Below are positions 19,776 to 28,707 of a DNA stretch of 64,000 nt, piece by piece. Position 1 is the first letter of the stretch, and each line of letters begins with the position of its first letter. The position numbers were made by a program, and so were the translations under genes. The notes beneath the pieces are model-generated. The model made no database searches. It had not been told where the DNA came from and saw only the letters and a list, made by a program, of their open reading frames with translations. The DNA is taken from the NCBI RefSeq assembly GCF_900403705.1, contig NZ_OUNR01000012.1, forward strand, positions 186,001-250,000, read 5' to 3'. Source of the stretch: Nitrospira lenta (GTDB lineage: Bacteria; Nitrospirota; Nitrospiria; Nitrospirales; Nitrospiraceae).

Positions 19776-21068
19776 CTATATGCCGAATATCTTTCGGTCA
19801 GCAAAGGTCCTGGTGGCTGCATCATAGTCACGTATTTCTCCGTACCGATGTTTCTGTGACAAGAGTTCTCCCACGACCGATAAGTAACGTTGCACATAGA
19901 CTTCTTCTGAATACTCCTGTCTGTAAGCCCGAGAGGCTTCTGTCTTCAAATGGTGTTTTGTCCGGTCATCAGTAATCATCGTGGTGATGGCGTCGTGAAG
20001 TTCCTCCGACTTCGTGTACAAGATCCCGCCGCCATGTTCGGAAATGATTTCTTCAACGGCGCTTTGCCTATACGCAATGACGGGGGTTCCGGCGGAAAAG
20101 GACTCCGCCGTGACATGACAGAAGGTCTGATAGCAGCGTGAAGGAACAATGGTTGCCACGGCGTTTTCATATAACTGTTGTATCCGGTCCTGAGATAGTG
20201 GGCCGGTAAAATGCACATTCAACATGCCTTCGGCCAGAGATTGCAGATGTGTGCTGTAACTGCCCTGGCCGCAAATGACGAGGCCATGATCCGGAAAGTT
20301 GCGGAACATGGGGATGACATCCTGAAACCCTTTGTAGGATTCCAGTCGTCCCACGCAGAAAAAAAATGGGCGATCCAGGGGTAGAGGATTCTCGACCGCC
20401 GGGGTCTTTTCCGGGATGGTATACAAGGGCGGCAGGTGAACCATGCGCTTCTTAAATCCCCGCTCCAGGTGTTTGTGGATAGTAAAAAGGCTTGGTCCAA
20501 GGAACATATCAATATGCCTGGTCATGTCTTCCATGAGACTGGTGTGACGCCACAGTTGAGGCGGTCTCCCATAATGCAGGCTGCAGGTAAAGCATTGAGG
20601 TTTCTCACATACTGCCCCAGTATACTTCCAAAGTAAATGCATGGGACAGACCAACCAATGATCATTCAGCCCCCCGATTTTAATTCGGCTTTTACCGTAG
20701 CTGAAAATTTGCGGCCCGCCCAACAGGGAAACATTGTAGTAATGAATGACATCAAAAGGTTCCTTGAAGCATTCTTGGAGCGCGGCTTTTTGCCCATACG
20801 GCCTTCCGGTTTGATGAATGGCCAATAAACTCAGGAGTCGCAAAGGCGAAGTGATTTTTTTGATGGTGATAGCGGGATGATCTTCATACTGTGCAGTGAT
20901 GTGTTCCCCTGCCAACGCTTCATACGCATCCGGATTGTGTAAGACCGTGACCTCATGGCCGCGCCTGGCCAGCCCGTTGGCGAGGCGTTGGACATACCAA
21001 CCGTCTGCATCGGCATTGTAAGGAGGATAAAAGGTTGTGCAGAGACAAATTTTGAGTTTTTTGGTCAT
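19776..21068 (-). CDS. Glycosyltransferase family 4
   Basis: 430 residues, GT-B fold. The N-terminal Rossmann half starts CLCTTFYPPYNADADGWYVQ and includes GHEVTVLHN. The donor half contains FFCVGRLESYKGFQDVIP and the EX7E-type motif around AESFSAGTPVIAYRQSAVEE, which binds the nucleotide sugar. Soluble or peripheral enzyme; donor and acceptor unknown. It lies between xdhC (87 bp upstream) and the P450 gene on the same strand, so it may be part of one transcript. The GT and P450 pairing hints at oxidation plus glycosylation of a small molecule, which is inference. Confidence 0.88.
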   Translation of the reverse strand: MTKKLKICLCTTFYPPYNADADGWYVQRLANGLARRGHEVTVLHNPDAYEALAGEHITAQYEDHPAITIKKITSPLRLLSLLAIHQTGRPYGQKAALQECFKEPFDVIHYYNVSLLGGPQIFSYGKSRIKIGGLNDHWLVCPMHLLWKYTGAVCEKPQCFTCSLHYGRPPQLWRHTSLMEDMTRHIDMFLGPSLFTIHKHLERGFKKRMVHLPPLYTIPEKTPAVENPLPLDRPFFFCVGRLESYKGFQDVIPMFRNFPDHGLVICGQGSYSTHLQSLAEGMLNVHFTGPLSQDRIQQLYENAVATIVPSRCYQTFCHVTAESFSAGTPVIAYRQSAVEEIISEHGGGILYTKSEELHDAITTMITDDRTKHHLKTEASRAYRQEYSEEVYVQRYLSVVGELLSQKHRYGEIRDYDAATRTFADRKIFGI

Positions 21069-21155
21069 ACAGCCATCGCGACGAATCGGAACCCGGTTGT
21101 AAACTTTTTGAAAGGATCAAGGGCAATGATAATGATGTTTGACATATCGGTTCCG

Positions 21156-22316
21156 TCAAACCTTTACTAAGGTCGCCAACGTGACGGCCGTGTCCGTCAC
21201 AGGTGCTATGGTATTCCGTTGTTGGAGAATCTGTGCCGCCACGGCAACAGCGATGACACCGGGATCTTTATCAGGAATGTCCCGAATACCGATTGGACAG
21301 GTGAGACGCCTGACCACCCCCTGCCCCAGTCCCTTTTGGATAAGCCGTTTAGTAAAACGCTCCCGTTTGGTTTTTGAGCCGATCAGTCCCAGATACGCAA
21401 AATCTCCACGCCTCAAGATATGCTCGCAGAGGTCCAGATCGAGCGGGTGGCTGTGGGTCATGACCAGAAAGAAGGTTCCTGGTTGGGCGTCAGCAATGAT
21501 CCGGTCATGTGTGTCCGACACAATTGTTGTCACATTATGCGGGACTGTGGCGGGAAACATATCGGGGCGTCCATCTATCCAGGTGATGTGACAGGGCAAT
21601 CCACTCATGACTCTGATGATGGCTTTTCCTACATGACCGGCACCAAACAACACCAGGCGGAACATGTCGGGGCCATACCGCTCCAATAAGTAGGCAGGGG
21701 GTGTGTCGCCAGGCTTGCGGTAAACGAGCTGTAGGGAATAGGCGGCTTTACCTGGCGAGGCCAGAAGCGTGCGGACAAGTGGGGCAATTATTTCCTGATC
21801 GTCTGCCAGACTTTCTTTAATAACATCTCCGGCTAAATATTCTGTAATGATCAGTTTGCCGTCATAGGCTGACAATGCACTCGCGTTGAGAGAGGTCACC
21901 ATGACACAAGGGGCGCTGTCCTGATAGTGTTGCAATTGATCAAGCCATGCATGGTTGAGTGGAGGGACTGTCTCCAGTAGTAACGTACATTCCCCTCCGC
22001 AACATTGACCAGCATCCGCACCCAAATGCCAGGTCCGAAGATGGCGCACAGGCTTCTGGTCGCTGCCGCTTTTCAATAGCCGGCGGGCTTCTTCAATCAC
22101 GCGATATTCAAGGGTGCCGCCTCCGATTGAACCAAAAGACTTGGACTGGGTGACGATCATCCTCGCGCCCACGTCACGAGGCGTTGACCCTTTAGCCTGT
22201 ACGAGCAACACTAGAACACAGGCCACCTGTCGGCCGAGTAGTGTTTGAAGAATAGGGATCCAGTCAATCACAGGCGTACGGAAACTCCCATAGCAGGCTG
22301 TTGAACAAGCAAGCAT
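21156..22316 (-). CDS. xdhC: Xanthine dehydrogenase accessory protein, XdhC/CoxI family
   Basis: About 386 residues from the ATG at 22316; a GTG at 22271 is the other plausible start and would remove residues encoded by the adjacent repeat. The XdhC/CoxI N-terminal domain has LVQAKGSTPRDVGARM and SIGGGTLEYRV. The C-terminal Rossmann domain has LVLFGAGHVGKAII and VMTHSHPLDLDLCEHIL. XdhC binds molybdenum cofactor and helps sulfurate and insert it into XDH. It lies downstream of xdhB on the same strand, separated by a repeat of about 300 bp. The start region overlaps that repeat, so the native 5' end may have been altered. Confidence 0.88.
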   Translation of the reverse strand: MLACSTACYGSFRTPVIDWIPILQTLLGRQVACVLVLLVQAKGSTPRDVGARMIVTQSKSFGSIGGGTLEYRVIEEARRLLKSGSDQKPVRHLRTWHLGADAGQCCGGECTLLLETVPPLNHAWLDQLQHYQDSAPCVMVTSLNASALSAYDGKLIITEYLAGDVIKESLADDQEIIAPLVRTLLASPGKAAYSLQLVYRKPGDTPPAYLLERYGPDMFRLVLFGAGHVGKAIIRVMSGLPCHITWIDGRPDMFPATVPHNVTTIVSDTHDRIIADAQPGTFFLVMTHSHPLDLDLCEHILRRGDFAYLGLIGSKTKRERFTKRLIQKGLGQGVVRRLTCPIGIRDIPDKDPGVIAVAVAAQILQQRNTIAPVTDTAVTLATLVKV

Positions 22317-22599
22317 GACCTGAGTCTTGCCGAAGGACCCGCCAGCGGCGTCCTCGCCCCTTGCCCGCCTTCCGGCGCACACACGTGATGCTCTTCCCGT
22401 CGGGTGCGTTCATGTGGCTCTCTGAATGATCCGCCTGTCCAAGCGGGTTCGCCTTGCCACGAGAAAAGTTGCTTCACGCCGGGGCTGGGAGGGCTATCAG
22501 CCTGGGCCTTTTTGAATATCCCCTCTCCCTGATTGAAAACCGTTACATGTTGGACCATGAAACGCCTCTCACATATGTCGAGTTTTTCAACAGCTCTGC
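22293..22599. repeat. MITE-like element between xdhB and xdhC
   Basis: Imperfect inverted ends: GCAGGCTGTTGAACAAGC at 22293-22310 and its counterpart GCAGAGCTGTTGAAAAACTC read on the minus strand from 22599 to 22580. The interior is about 270 bp with no credible gene and includes CCGCCAGCGGCG and a GCCTTTTTGAA stretch. Elements of this style are, to my recollection, frequent between genes in Nitrospira genomes; this was not searched. The right arm supplies the xdhB stop codon and the left arm overlaps the possible xdhC start. Confidence 0.55.
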
Positions 22600-24914
22600 T
22601 GATTATGCGAATGCAAATCCTGTATGGCATTGAGAATACGTTCGGGAGTGGCCGGTGCATCCAGACGGGGGCTTCGACGAACGTGGCCGGCTGCAGCGAC
22701 AATGGCGTCCTTGATAGCCTGAAAGACTGAGATGGCCAGCATGAACGGCGGCTCTCCCACCGCCTTGGAGGAAAACACGCTGTCTTCCTGGTTAGGCGCG
22801 GTATTGAGCAACGTCACATTGAAATGTTGAGGACAATCACTGCACGCCGGAATTTTGTAGGAGGACGGGGCATTGGTTTGCAGGATCCCCGCATCATTCC
22901 AAATGAGTTCCTCCATCGTGAGCCACCCTGCCCCTTGAAGAAATGCCCCTTCAATCTGCCCGCGGTCGATGGCGGGGTTCAGCGATTTCCCACAATCGTG
23001 CAAGAGATCGACCCTCAGCAATGTACTCTCTCCTGTCAGGGTATCGATTACGACTTCGGAGACCGCTGCGCCATAGGAAAAGTACAAAAAGGGTCGGCCG
23101 GTGAAGTTGTTCCGGTCGAATCCGATTTCCGGCGTGCGATAAAACCCCGTCGCCGACAACGAGATCCGCTCTTTATAGGCGAGTGCTATTAGCTCCTGGA
23201 AAGAGATCTGTTGTGATCCAATCGATACCCGGTTGTTCATAAAGACGACCTCGTCCGGCCGGACGTCGAAATACTTCGCAGCGAATTCGACCAGGCGCAA
23301 TTTGATTACACGGGCAGCCGCTTGAGCTGCCTTTCCATTAAGGTCTGACCCAACCGATGCCGCCGTGGCTGATGCATTCGGGACCTTGCTGGTATCCGCA
23401 GCAGAAATCGTGATGCGCTCCAGATCGACCTGCAATTCTTCGGCGACAGTCTGAGCGACTTTGGTGTACAGTCCCTGGCCCATCTCTGCCCCGCCATGAT
23501 TGAGATAGACACTGCCGTCAGCGTACAGGTGGATGAGCGCACCGGCCTGGTTCAAATGGGTTTGAGTAAACGAAATGCCAAATTTCACCGGAGTCAACGC
23601 CAACCCGCGTTTGAGGATAGGATTGTGACGGTTGAAGTCGTCGATTTCAGCGCGACGTTTTCCATACCCGGCATCGGTTTCCAGACGGGAGACGATCTCA
23701 GGCAATAGGCGGCCCTCGACACGCATGCCATAAGGCGTGATATCGCGTTGGCCCGGTTCGTAAAAGTTGCGTTTGCGTATCTCGTTCGAATCTTGACCGA
23801 GGTAACGGGCAATCTCGTCAATAACCTGTTCCATCACCCAGATCCCTTGAGGGGCGCCAAATCCCCGAAAGGCCGTATTCGATACCGTATTGGTTTTGCA
23901 GCGGTGAGAGACAATGGACACATGAGGTAAAAAGTAACAATTGTCGCTGTGGAGGATGGCACGATCGTTGACAGGTCCTGAGAGATCAGCAGACATTCCG
24001 CACCGTGAGGACAGCTCCAGACTGTACCCCTCGATTTTGCCCTCATCGTCAAAGCCCACCTGATACTGGGCTATGAAATCATGCCGTTTGCCGGTTATCA
24101 CCATATCTTCCTGCCGGGTGAGTCTGCATTTCACGGCCTGCCCGGTTTCCGCGGCGAGTAAGGCCGCGACGCAGGCGGTGAGAGTCGACTGAGTCTCCTT
24201 GCCCCCAAAGGCCCCGCCCATGCGACGACACATCACCGTCACATCACTGATTCGTGTCAACCCCAACACCCTGGCCACGGCCTGCTGGACATACGAGGGG
24301 TACTGGGTGGCGCTGTGAACACACAACCCTCCGTCATCATTTGGAATCGCCAGCGCTACCTGGCATTCGAGGTAGAAGTGTTCTTGGCCCCCTACCTTGA
24401 GTTGTCCTTCCAGGCGGTGGGTGGCTGCTTCGATCGCCTGGGTGGCGTCTCCACGGGAAAGACGCATGGATGGCAGGACAAAGGAGTCTATAGCCAGCGC
24501 TTGTTCGACCGTAAGGACCGGCGCCAGGGGTTCATACTCCACCGCCGCTAAATTGACCGCCATTTGTGCTTGCTTGAACGATTGAGCGGCGACGGCGAAT
24601 ATCGGCTGCCCGACACACGCAACGTGCGTCGAAGCAAAGACGGGCTCATCCGCCTGGATGAAGCTGAGGAGATTCTCTCCCGGAATATCCTGTGCTGCCA
24701 TGACGGACATAACCCCAGGAGACTGCCTGACCCGGTCCAGGTCAAGAGTGGTGACGCGCGCATGAGCGTATCGGCTCACTCCAATCGCAGCATAGAGCGT
24801 CATCGCGGGCACCGGCAGGTCGTCGACGTAATTCGCCTTACCGGTCACATGCAAATGGGCACTATCGTGCATCCTGGAAGTCCCGACACCACCTGACAGC
24901 TCAGGGTTACTCAT
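22587..24914 (-). CDS. xdhB: Xanthine dehydrogenase, molybdopterin-binding subunit
   Basis: 775 residues from the ATG at 24914, which overlaps the xdhA stop by eight bases. It has the xanthine oxidase fold, with the motif AHARVTTLDL early, MGGAFGGKE ending at E240, the purine-binding TAFRGFGAPQG and the catalytic Glu in KAVGEPPFM. These are the residues equivalent to Glu802, Arg880 and Glu1261 of bovine xanthine oxidase, which favours true xanthine or hypoxanthine oxidation over an aldehyde or CO substrate. Cytoplasmic partner of XdhA. Its stop codon falls within the arm of a MITE-like repeat. Confidence 0.94.
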   Translation of the reverse strand: MSNPELSGGVGTSRMHDSAHLHVTGKANYVDDLPVPAMTLYAAIGVSRYAHARVTTLDLDRVRQSPGVMSVMAAQDIPGENLLSFIQADEPVFASTHVACVGQPIFAVAAQSFKQAQMAVNLAAVEYEPLAPVLTVEQALAIDSFVLPSMRLSRGDATQAIEAATHRLEGQLKVGGQEHFYLECQVALAIPNDDGGLCVHSATQYPSYVQQAVARVLGLTRISDVTVMCRRMGGAFGGKETQSTLTACVAALLAAETGQAVKCRLTRQEDMVITGKRHDFIAQYQVGFDDEGKIEGYSLELSSRCGMSADLSGPVNDRAILHSDNCYFLPHVSIVSHRCKTNTVSNTAFRGFGAPQGIWVMEQVIDEIARYLGQDSNEIRKRNFYEPGQRDITPYGMRVEGRLLPEIVSRLETDAGYGKRRAEIDDFNRHNPILKRGLALTPVKFGISFTQTHLNQAGALIHLYADGSVYLNHGGAEMGQGLYTKVAQTVAEELQVDLERITISAADTSKVPNASATAASVGSDLNGKAAQAAARVIKLRLVEFAAKYFDVRPDEVVFMNNRVSIGSQQISFQELIALAYKERISLSATGFYRTPEIGFDRNNFTGRPFLYFSYGAAVSEVVIDTLTGESTLLRVDLLHDCGKSLNPAIDRGQIEGAFLQGAGWLTMEELIWNDAGILQTNAPSSYKIPACSDCPQHFNVTLLNTAPNQEDSVFSSKAVGEPPFMLAISVFQAIKDAIVAAAGHVRRSPRLDAPATPERILNAIQDLHSHNQQSC

Positions 24915-26475
24915 ATGTCCTTTGGTAAGCCGTGACTTGCAAGGATTCTGGCCGAAGGGTTGACTCAAGAAACCATCGTCGCAGGAGATTTTTGGCGACC
25001 AACGTTCGATAGGCTGCGGATGCACGCACATCGCTCGTCGGCTCAAAATCCTTCTCTAACGCGTGCGATGCCGTTACTACTGTGTCGGCGGTCCAGGGTC
25101 GGCCAGCCAACGCGCGTTCACAATGGGTGGCCCGTTTCACATAGGGGGACATGCCGCCATAGCACACACGTACCTGGTGTACCCGATTGTCCTTCAGTTC
25201 CATATAGAAGGCGGCATTGATTGCGGCAATATCACAACCGTGCCGTTTGGTAATTTTGTAGGCAGAGAATGTACCCGATTTCTGAGGAAGCGGGAGGAAA
25301 ATGGATTCGATCAACTCACCGGAGGCAAGAACATCCTGTATCCCACCTGTGAAATAGGCTTCCACTGACAAGGTGCGTTGCCTGCTGCCGGCACGTAACA
25401 CCATCATGCTGTCCAGGGCAATGAACGCCGGAGCGGTATCACTGAGGGGCGACCGGCCGGCAAGGTTCCCACCGATGGTCGCTAGATTTCGAATGGCAGG
25501 AGAACCGATGCGCAGCAATAGTTCTCCAAACGCGGGATAATACCGGGCGATGACGGGACAGGCCTCCGTCAGCGTGGTCGCCGCACCGATGGTGATGCCT
25601 GAATCGGAAATCACGGCGCCACGGAGTTCTTTGACCTTTCCGATGAAGATCACTGTTTCATTATTGTGCCGGTTCTGAGCAACCAATGGGCCAATCTCGG
25701 TGCCACCTGCAAGTAAAACAGCGTTTTCATACTGTTGAAGCATGCCGGAAAGTTCGGCCAGATCCACAGGTACCAGACAATGGTTTGTTGTACCCGTGGT
25801 CGAACTTCCTCGTATCTGCAGTCGGTGAGGTCTTTTGAGGGAACGTAATAATTCACGAAGATGTCGTTCATCCGTATCCACCCGTCCGGATGACCCGAGA
25901 CGTTGGTTCGCCCGCTGTTTGCCCGGCCCGCCGGTCGGTTGATCGGCATCAAACAGACACAAGGCCGCATCAATGATTGACCGATAGCCGGTACAGCGAC
26001 AAAGATTCCCGGCCAACGCATTGACGATATCTTCTCTTACGAGGTGTTCCCCCGATTGGTAAAGCGCGAAGAGGGTCATGACAATGCCCGGTGTACAAAA
26101 TCCGCATTGCGACGCATGTGCCTCAACCAGTGCTTGTTGTACAGGATGGAGTTGACCATCGGTCGCTTTCAGGTCTTCTACCGTGAGAAGCGCCTGGCCA
26201 TCCAATTGAGGTAATGGGTGAAGGCAGGAATTGATGGTGCGATAGCAAAGCTGTCCGCTATCGTCCAAGCCTGCCAGCACCACCGTGCATGCGCCGCAAC
26301 CGCCTTCGCCACAGGCCTCTTTCGTCCCGGTCCGGTTCCCTATTTCGCGCAGATACCGAAGGATGGTCATGGATGGATCAACATGGGCCAACGTTTGGAC
26401 TTCCCCGCCCAGAACAAAATGGATGGCCCCATCATCACTACTATCGAATGAAGTCTTGTCCAGCATGTCGTTCAT
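24907..26475 (-). CDS. xdhA: Xanthine dehydrogenase, Fe-S and FAD subunit
   Basis: 522 residues. The N-terminal plant-type ferredoxin domain has CGEGGCGACTVVL. The second [2Fe-2S] domain has SQCGFCTPG and NLCRCTGYRSI. After a linker, the FAD-binding domain contains LLAGGTEIGPLV and RNLATIGGNLAGRSPLSD. This fused small-subunit layout is that of two-subunit bacterial XDH (Rhodobacter XdhA type). It passes electrons from the Mo centre to NAD+. First gene of the xdhA-xdhB-xdhC run, and a few hundred bp downstream of the adenine deaminase gene on the same strand. Confidence 0.94.
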   Translation of the reverse strand: MNDMLDKTSFDSSDDGAIHFVLGGEVQTLAHVDPSMTILRYLREIGNRTGTKEACGEGGCGACTVVLAGLDDSGQLCYRTINSCLHPLPQLDGQALLTVEDLKATDGQLHPVQQALVEAHASQCGFCTPGIVMTLFALYQSGEHLVREDIVNALAGNLCRCTGYRSIIDAALCLFDADQPTGGPGKQRANQRLGSSGRVDTDERHLRELLRSLKRPHRLQIRGSSTTGTTNHCLVPVDLAELSGMLQQYENAVLLAGGTEIGPLVAQNRHNNETVIFIGKVKELRGAVISDSGITIGAATTLTEACPVIARYYPAFGELLLRIGSPAIRNLATIGGNLAGRSPLSDTAPAFIALDSMMVLRAGSRQRTLSVEAYFTGGIQDVLASGELIESIFLPLPQKSGTFSAYKITKRHGCDIAAINAAFYMELKDNRVHQVRVCYGGMSPYVKRATHCERALAGRPWTADTVVTASHALEKDFEPTSDVRASAAYRTLVAKNLLRRWFLESTLRPESLQVTAYQRTYE

Positions 26476-26539
26476 AGACTTGAAGGCGAACTCTGGTTTA
26501 ACCTGAATAATCCACGACTCTGATAATAAAAAAATCCAC

Positions 26540-26745
26540 CGAGGCTCCTACTGTGCTAATAGGAGCGGTGTCGAAACGCTTCTACGTACACTCTAGAGGA
26601 CCCTCGATGGAGACAGAGTGCATACCAGAACTGACGTTCGAATTCCATCCCAAGATGGAGAACGGGGCCCGATTCGATCAGACCCGTGCCAGCACCGATG
26701 GAGGCGTTGTGCTACTCAAGGCCGTGGATAAGCACCTGTGTCAAC
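26540..26745 (+). pseudogene. IS1380-family transposase remnant, N-terminal fragment
   Basis: An ORF from ATG 26607 reads METECIPELTFEFHP, then RASTDGGVVLLKAVDKHL, which matches the conserved N-terminus of IS1380-family DDE transposases. Homology stops at about 26740, where the adenine deaminase 3' end begins on the other strand, so more than 90% of the transposase is missing. The AT-rich stretch just upstream probably holds the IS left end. It lies between xdhA and the deaminase. Confidence 0.65.
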
Positions 26746-27820
26746 GACCTCCTGGAATTTTCCCGGTGCGATTACATGAAATTTCCCCTCCAGTTGATAA
26801 AGGGTCTGTTTGCGCGAACACTCGGTTGAGTTCATGCAGGTGCTTGGTCTTCTCTTCTTCAGTGATCCAGGCGCCTTCAAAGGAATTGCGGGCCAGTTGG
26901 TAGAGGTCTTCGCGGGTGACTGGCAGGTGTTCAATGAGTGCGCGGTAATTGTCGTTCACATACCCGCCGAAATAGGCAGGATCGTCTGAGTTGACGGTCG
27001 CTTTGAGACCCCGTTTGAGCATTGTCAGTATTGGGTGCTGATCCATGTCCTTCACCACACAGAGCTTGAGATTGGACAGAGGGCAGACGGTGAGGGTTTT
27101 GCCTTCATCGGTTAGGCGGTGCACCAGCACAGCATCATCCAGCGAGCGGTTGCCGTGATCAATGCGATCCACGCGCAGCAGGTCTAGTGCCTGATAGACA
27201 TAGTCCGGCGGGCCTTCCTCACCGGCATGGGCGGTGATTTTAAAACCTAATTCCCTACACCTGGCGAACACTCGTGCAAACTTTTCCGGCGGATTGCCGA
27301 TTTCTGTGGAATCCAGGCCGAAGCCATCTAGCTGATCCAGAAACGGCTTGGCGAGCTTCAGGGTTTCAAAGGCGTGCTCTTCAGACAGGTGACGTAGAAA
27401 AGACAGAATCAGCTTGGAGCTGATGCCCAACTGCTCCTTGCCATTCTGCAACGCACGGCGAATGCCGCTGATCTGAACGTCAATCGGAATGCCGCGCTCC
27501 AGATGCGCCTGAGAATCAAAAAACATCTCCACATGCACCACATTGTCCTGATGCACCCGTGTCAGATACGTCCACGTGAGATCGAAAAAATCCTCTTCCT
27601 TCAACAGTACTGACATACCGGTGTAGTAGATATTCAGAAATTCCTGGAGATTATTGAAGGCGTACGCGGCACGCAGCGAGTTTACGTTGGGATAATTCAA
27701 CCGAACGCCATTGCGCAAGGCGAGACGGAACACCATTTCCGGTTCCAGACTGCCTTCGATATGCAGATGCAACTCGGCTTTGGGCATCCGTTGTGCCAGC
27801 TGCAGCAATTCTTCGTTCAT
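26741..27820 (-). CDS. Adenine deaminase, type 2 (adenosine deaminase family)
   Basis: 359 residues from the ATG at 27820, with GAGGGA upstream. Metal-dependent amidohydrolase: zinc ligands in [13 protein letters not shown], the ITAHAGEEG motif, [10 protein letters not shown] and [16 protein letters not shown]. The last motif and [15 protein letters not shown] are characteristic of the bacterial/fungal adenine deaminases within the adenosine deaminase family. It would convert adenine to hypoxanthine, the substrate of the XDH encoded next. The last 20 or so residues are unlike the family and run to an IS1380 fragment, so the C-terminus may have been replaced at the insertion. Confidence 0.88.
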   Translation of the reverse strand: MNEELLQLAQRMPKAELHLHIEGSLEPEMVFRLALRNGVRLNYPNVNSLRAAYAFNNLQEFLNIYYTGMSVLLKEEDFFDLTWTYLTRVHQDNVVHVEMFFDSQAHLERGIPIDVQISGIRRALQNGKEQLGISSKLILSFLRHLSEEHAFETLKLAKPFLDQLDGFGLDSTEIGNPPEKFARVFARCRELGFKITAHAGEEGPPDYVYQALDLLRVDRIDHGNRSLDDAVLVHRLTDEGKTLTVCPLSNLKLCVVKDMDQHPILTMLKRGLKATVNSDDPAYFGGYVNDNYRALIEHLPVTREDLYQLARNSFEGAWITEEEKTKHLHELNRVFAQTDPLSTGGEISCNRTGKIPGGR

Positions 27821-27866
27821 GGATGTCCCTCGATGGGAAACAGAGAGCGATGGGGAGGAGGCTATC

Positions 27867-28113
27867 ATGGGTCAGATTGTTGACCTAGCAAATGTGAGTT
27901 GTAGTGTAGATAGCACATCATCTGTCCGGTTTAAGGTGCGCCCTCACCGACGGCCCGTGACGGATCTGGAAGCGGAGCGGTCTTGGCTCAAACGCGATCT
28001 CGCTGAAGCGCGGATGGAAGTGGCGATCCTAGCTGCGCATGTGCGGCCCCTCCAGACGTATGGCCCGGAACGGCTGCAAGCCGAACTGCGTGAGGACGGC
28101 CTTCCAGCCGGGA
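27867..28113 (+). pseudogene. IS3-family transposase remnant
   Basis: A plus-strand ORF contains ERSWLKRDLAEARMEVAIL, like the leucine-zipper end of an IS3 OrfA. It continues directly into HVRPLQTYGPERLQAELRED, like the N-terminal part of OrfB. The middle and most of OrfB are missing. The reading frame then runs out of transposase homology at about 28113, where another protein begins in a different frame. This is an internally deleted scar with no catalytic domain. Confidence 0.6.
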
Positions 28114-28117
28114 TCCT

Positions 28118-28603
28118 GAGCAGGCGAACTATTGGATCCAGGCCAAGGTCATGTACTGCCACAAAGCAGCAGATGGTGTCACACCGGAAAGTGTGGCCAA
28201 AGCCGGGGCCGACATCAGCAGTGGCGGTACGACGATGGCCTCTGCCGGTGATATGTCAGGGGGTGGAATGGGTGCGGGTATGATGGGCATGGGTGGAGGA
28301 ATGCCGGACATCAACGCCATGATGAGGCAGGCCATGGCCGGGGGAGGCGGTTTTCCCGGTAGGCAGATGCAACAGACTCTGAAAGAAGATGGCGTGACGT
28401 ATTTGTGTGTCACCGACGTGCAGATCACTGATCGCAAAATCGGCAAGACAATCGGTCAGCCACTCACGGGGCAGGCAACGAGCAGCCCCAAAGTGCGGCA
28501 GATGCGTATGGTGGGACACGTTCGACAAAAAGATATCGACAGTCCTGAAGCGACGCCGATCATTCAGGACAAGGTCAACACCGGTATTGCCGGACTGTTC
28601 TAG
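28118..28603 (+). pseudogene. 5'-truncated hypothetical gene
   Basis: The open frame from about 28118 (EQANYWIQAKVMYCH) to the stop at 28603 gives about 161 residues: a Gly/Met-rich linker (GMGAGMMGMGGGM) and then a compact domain with VTYLCVTDVQITDRKIGK. The frame is open upstream of the first ATG (28151) right up to the IS3 scar, so the original start and any signal peptide have been lost. I do not recognise the family. It may still be translated from 28151. Confidence 0.5.
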
Positions 28604-28657
28604 TCGGTCATCGCTCAGGTCCCTTCTGACCCTCTGCGTACGCTCCTCTGATCCTGT

Positions 28658-28663
28658 TATACT
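28658..28663 (+). promoter_or_regulatory. Extended -10 promoter for tldD-pmbA
   Basis: TGTTATACT: a TATACT hexamer at 28658-28663 preceded by TG one base upstream. No convincing -35 is present, as is usual for extended -10 promoters. The expected start is near 28670, about 38 bases before the tldD ATG. Confidence 0.4.
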
Positions 28664-28707
28664 GACCTCATTCGAGATTGCTCACTCCTCTCAAAGGCGG
28701 TCACGCG

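Noticed and set aside
23306-23542. Short ORFs within xdhB and xdhA in other frames
   Set aside because: They overlap XDH subunits with complete cofactor motifs and show no independent support.
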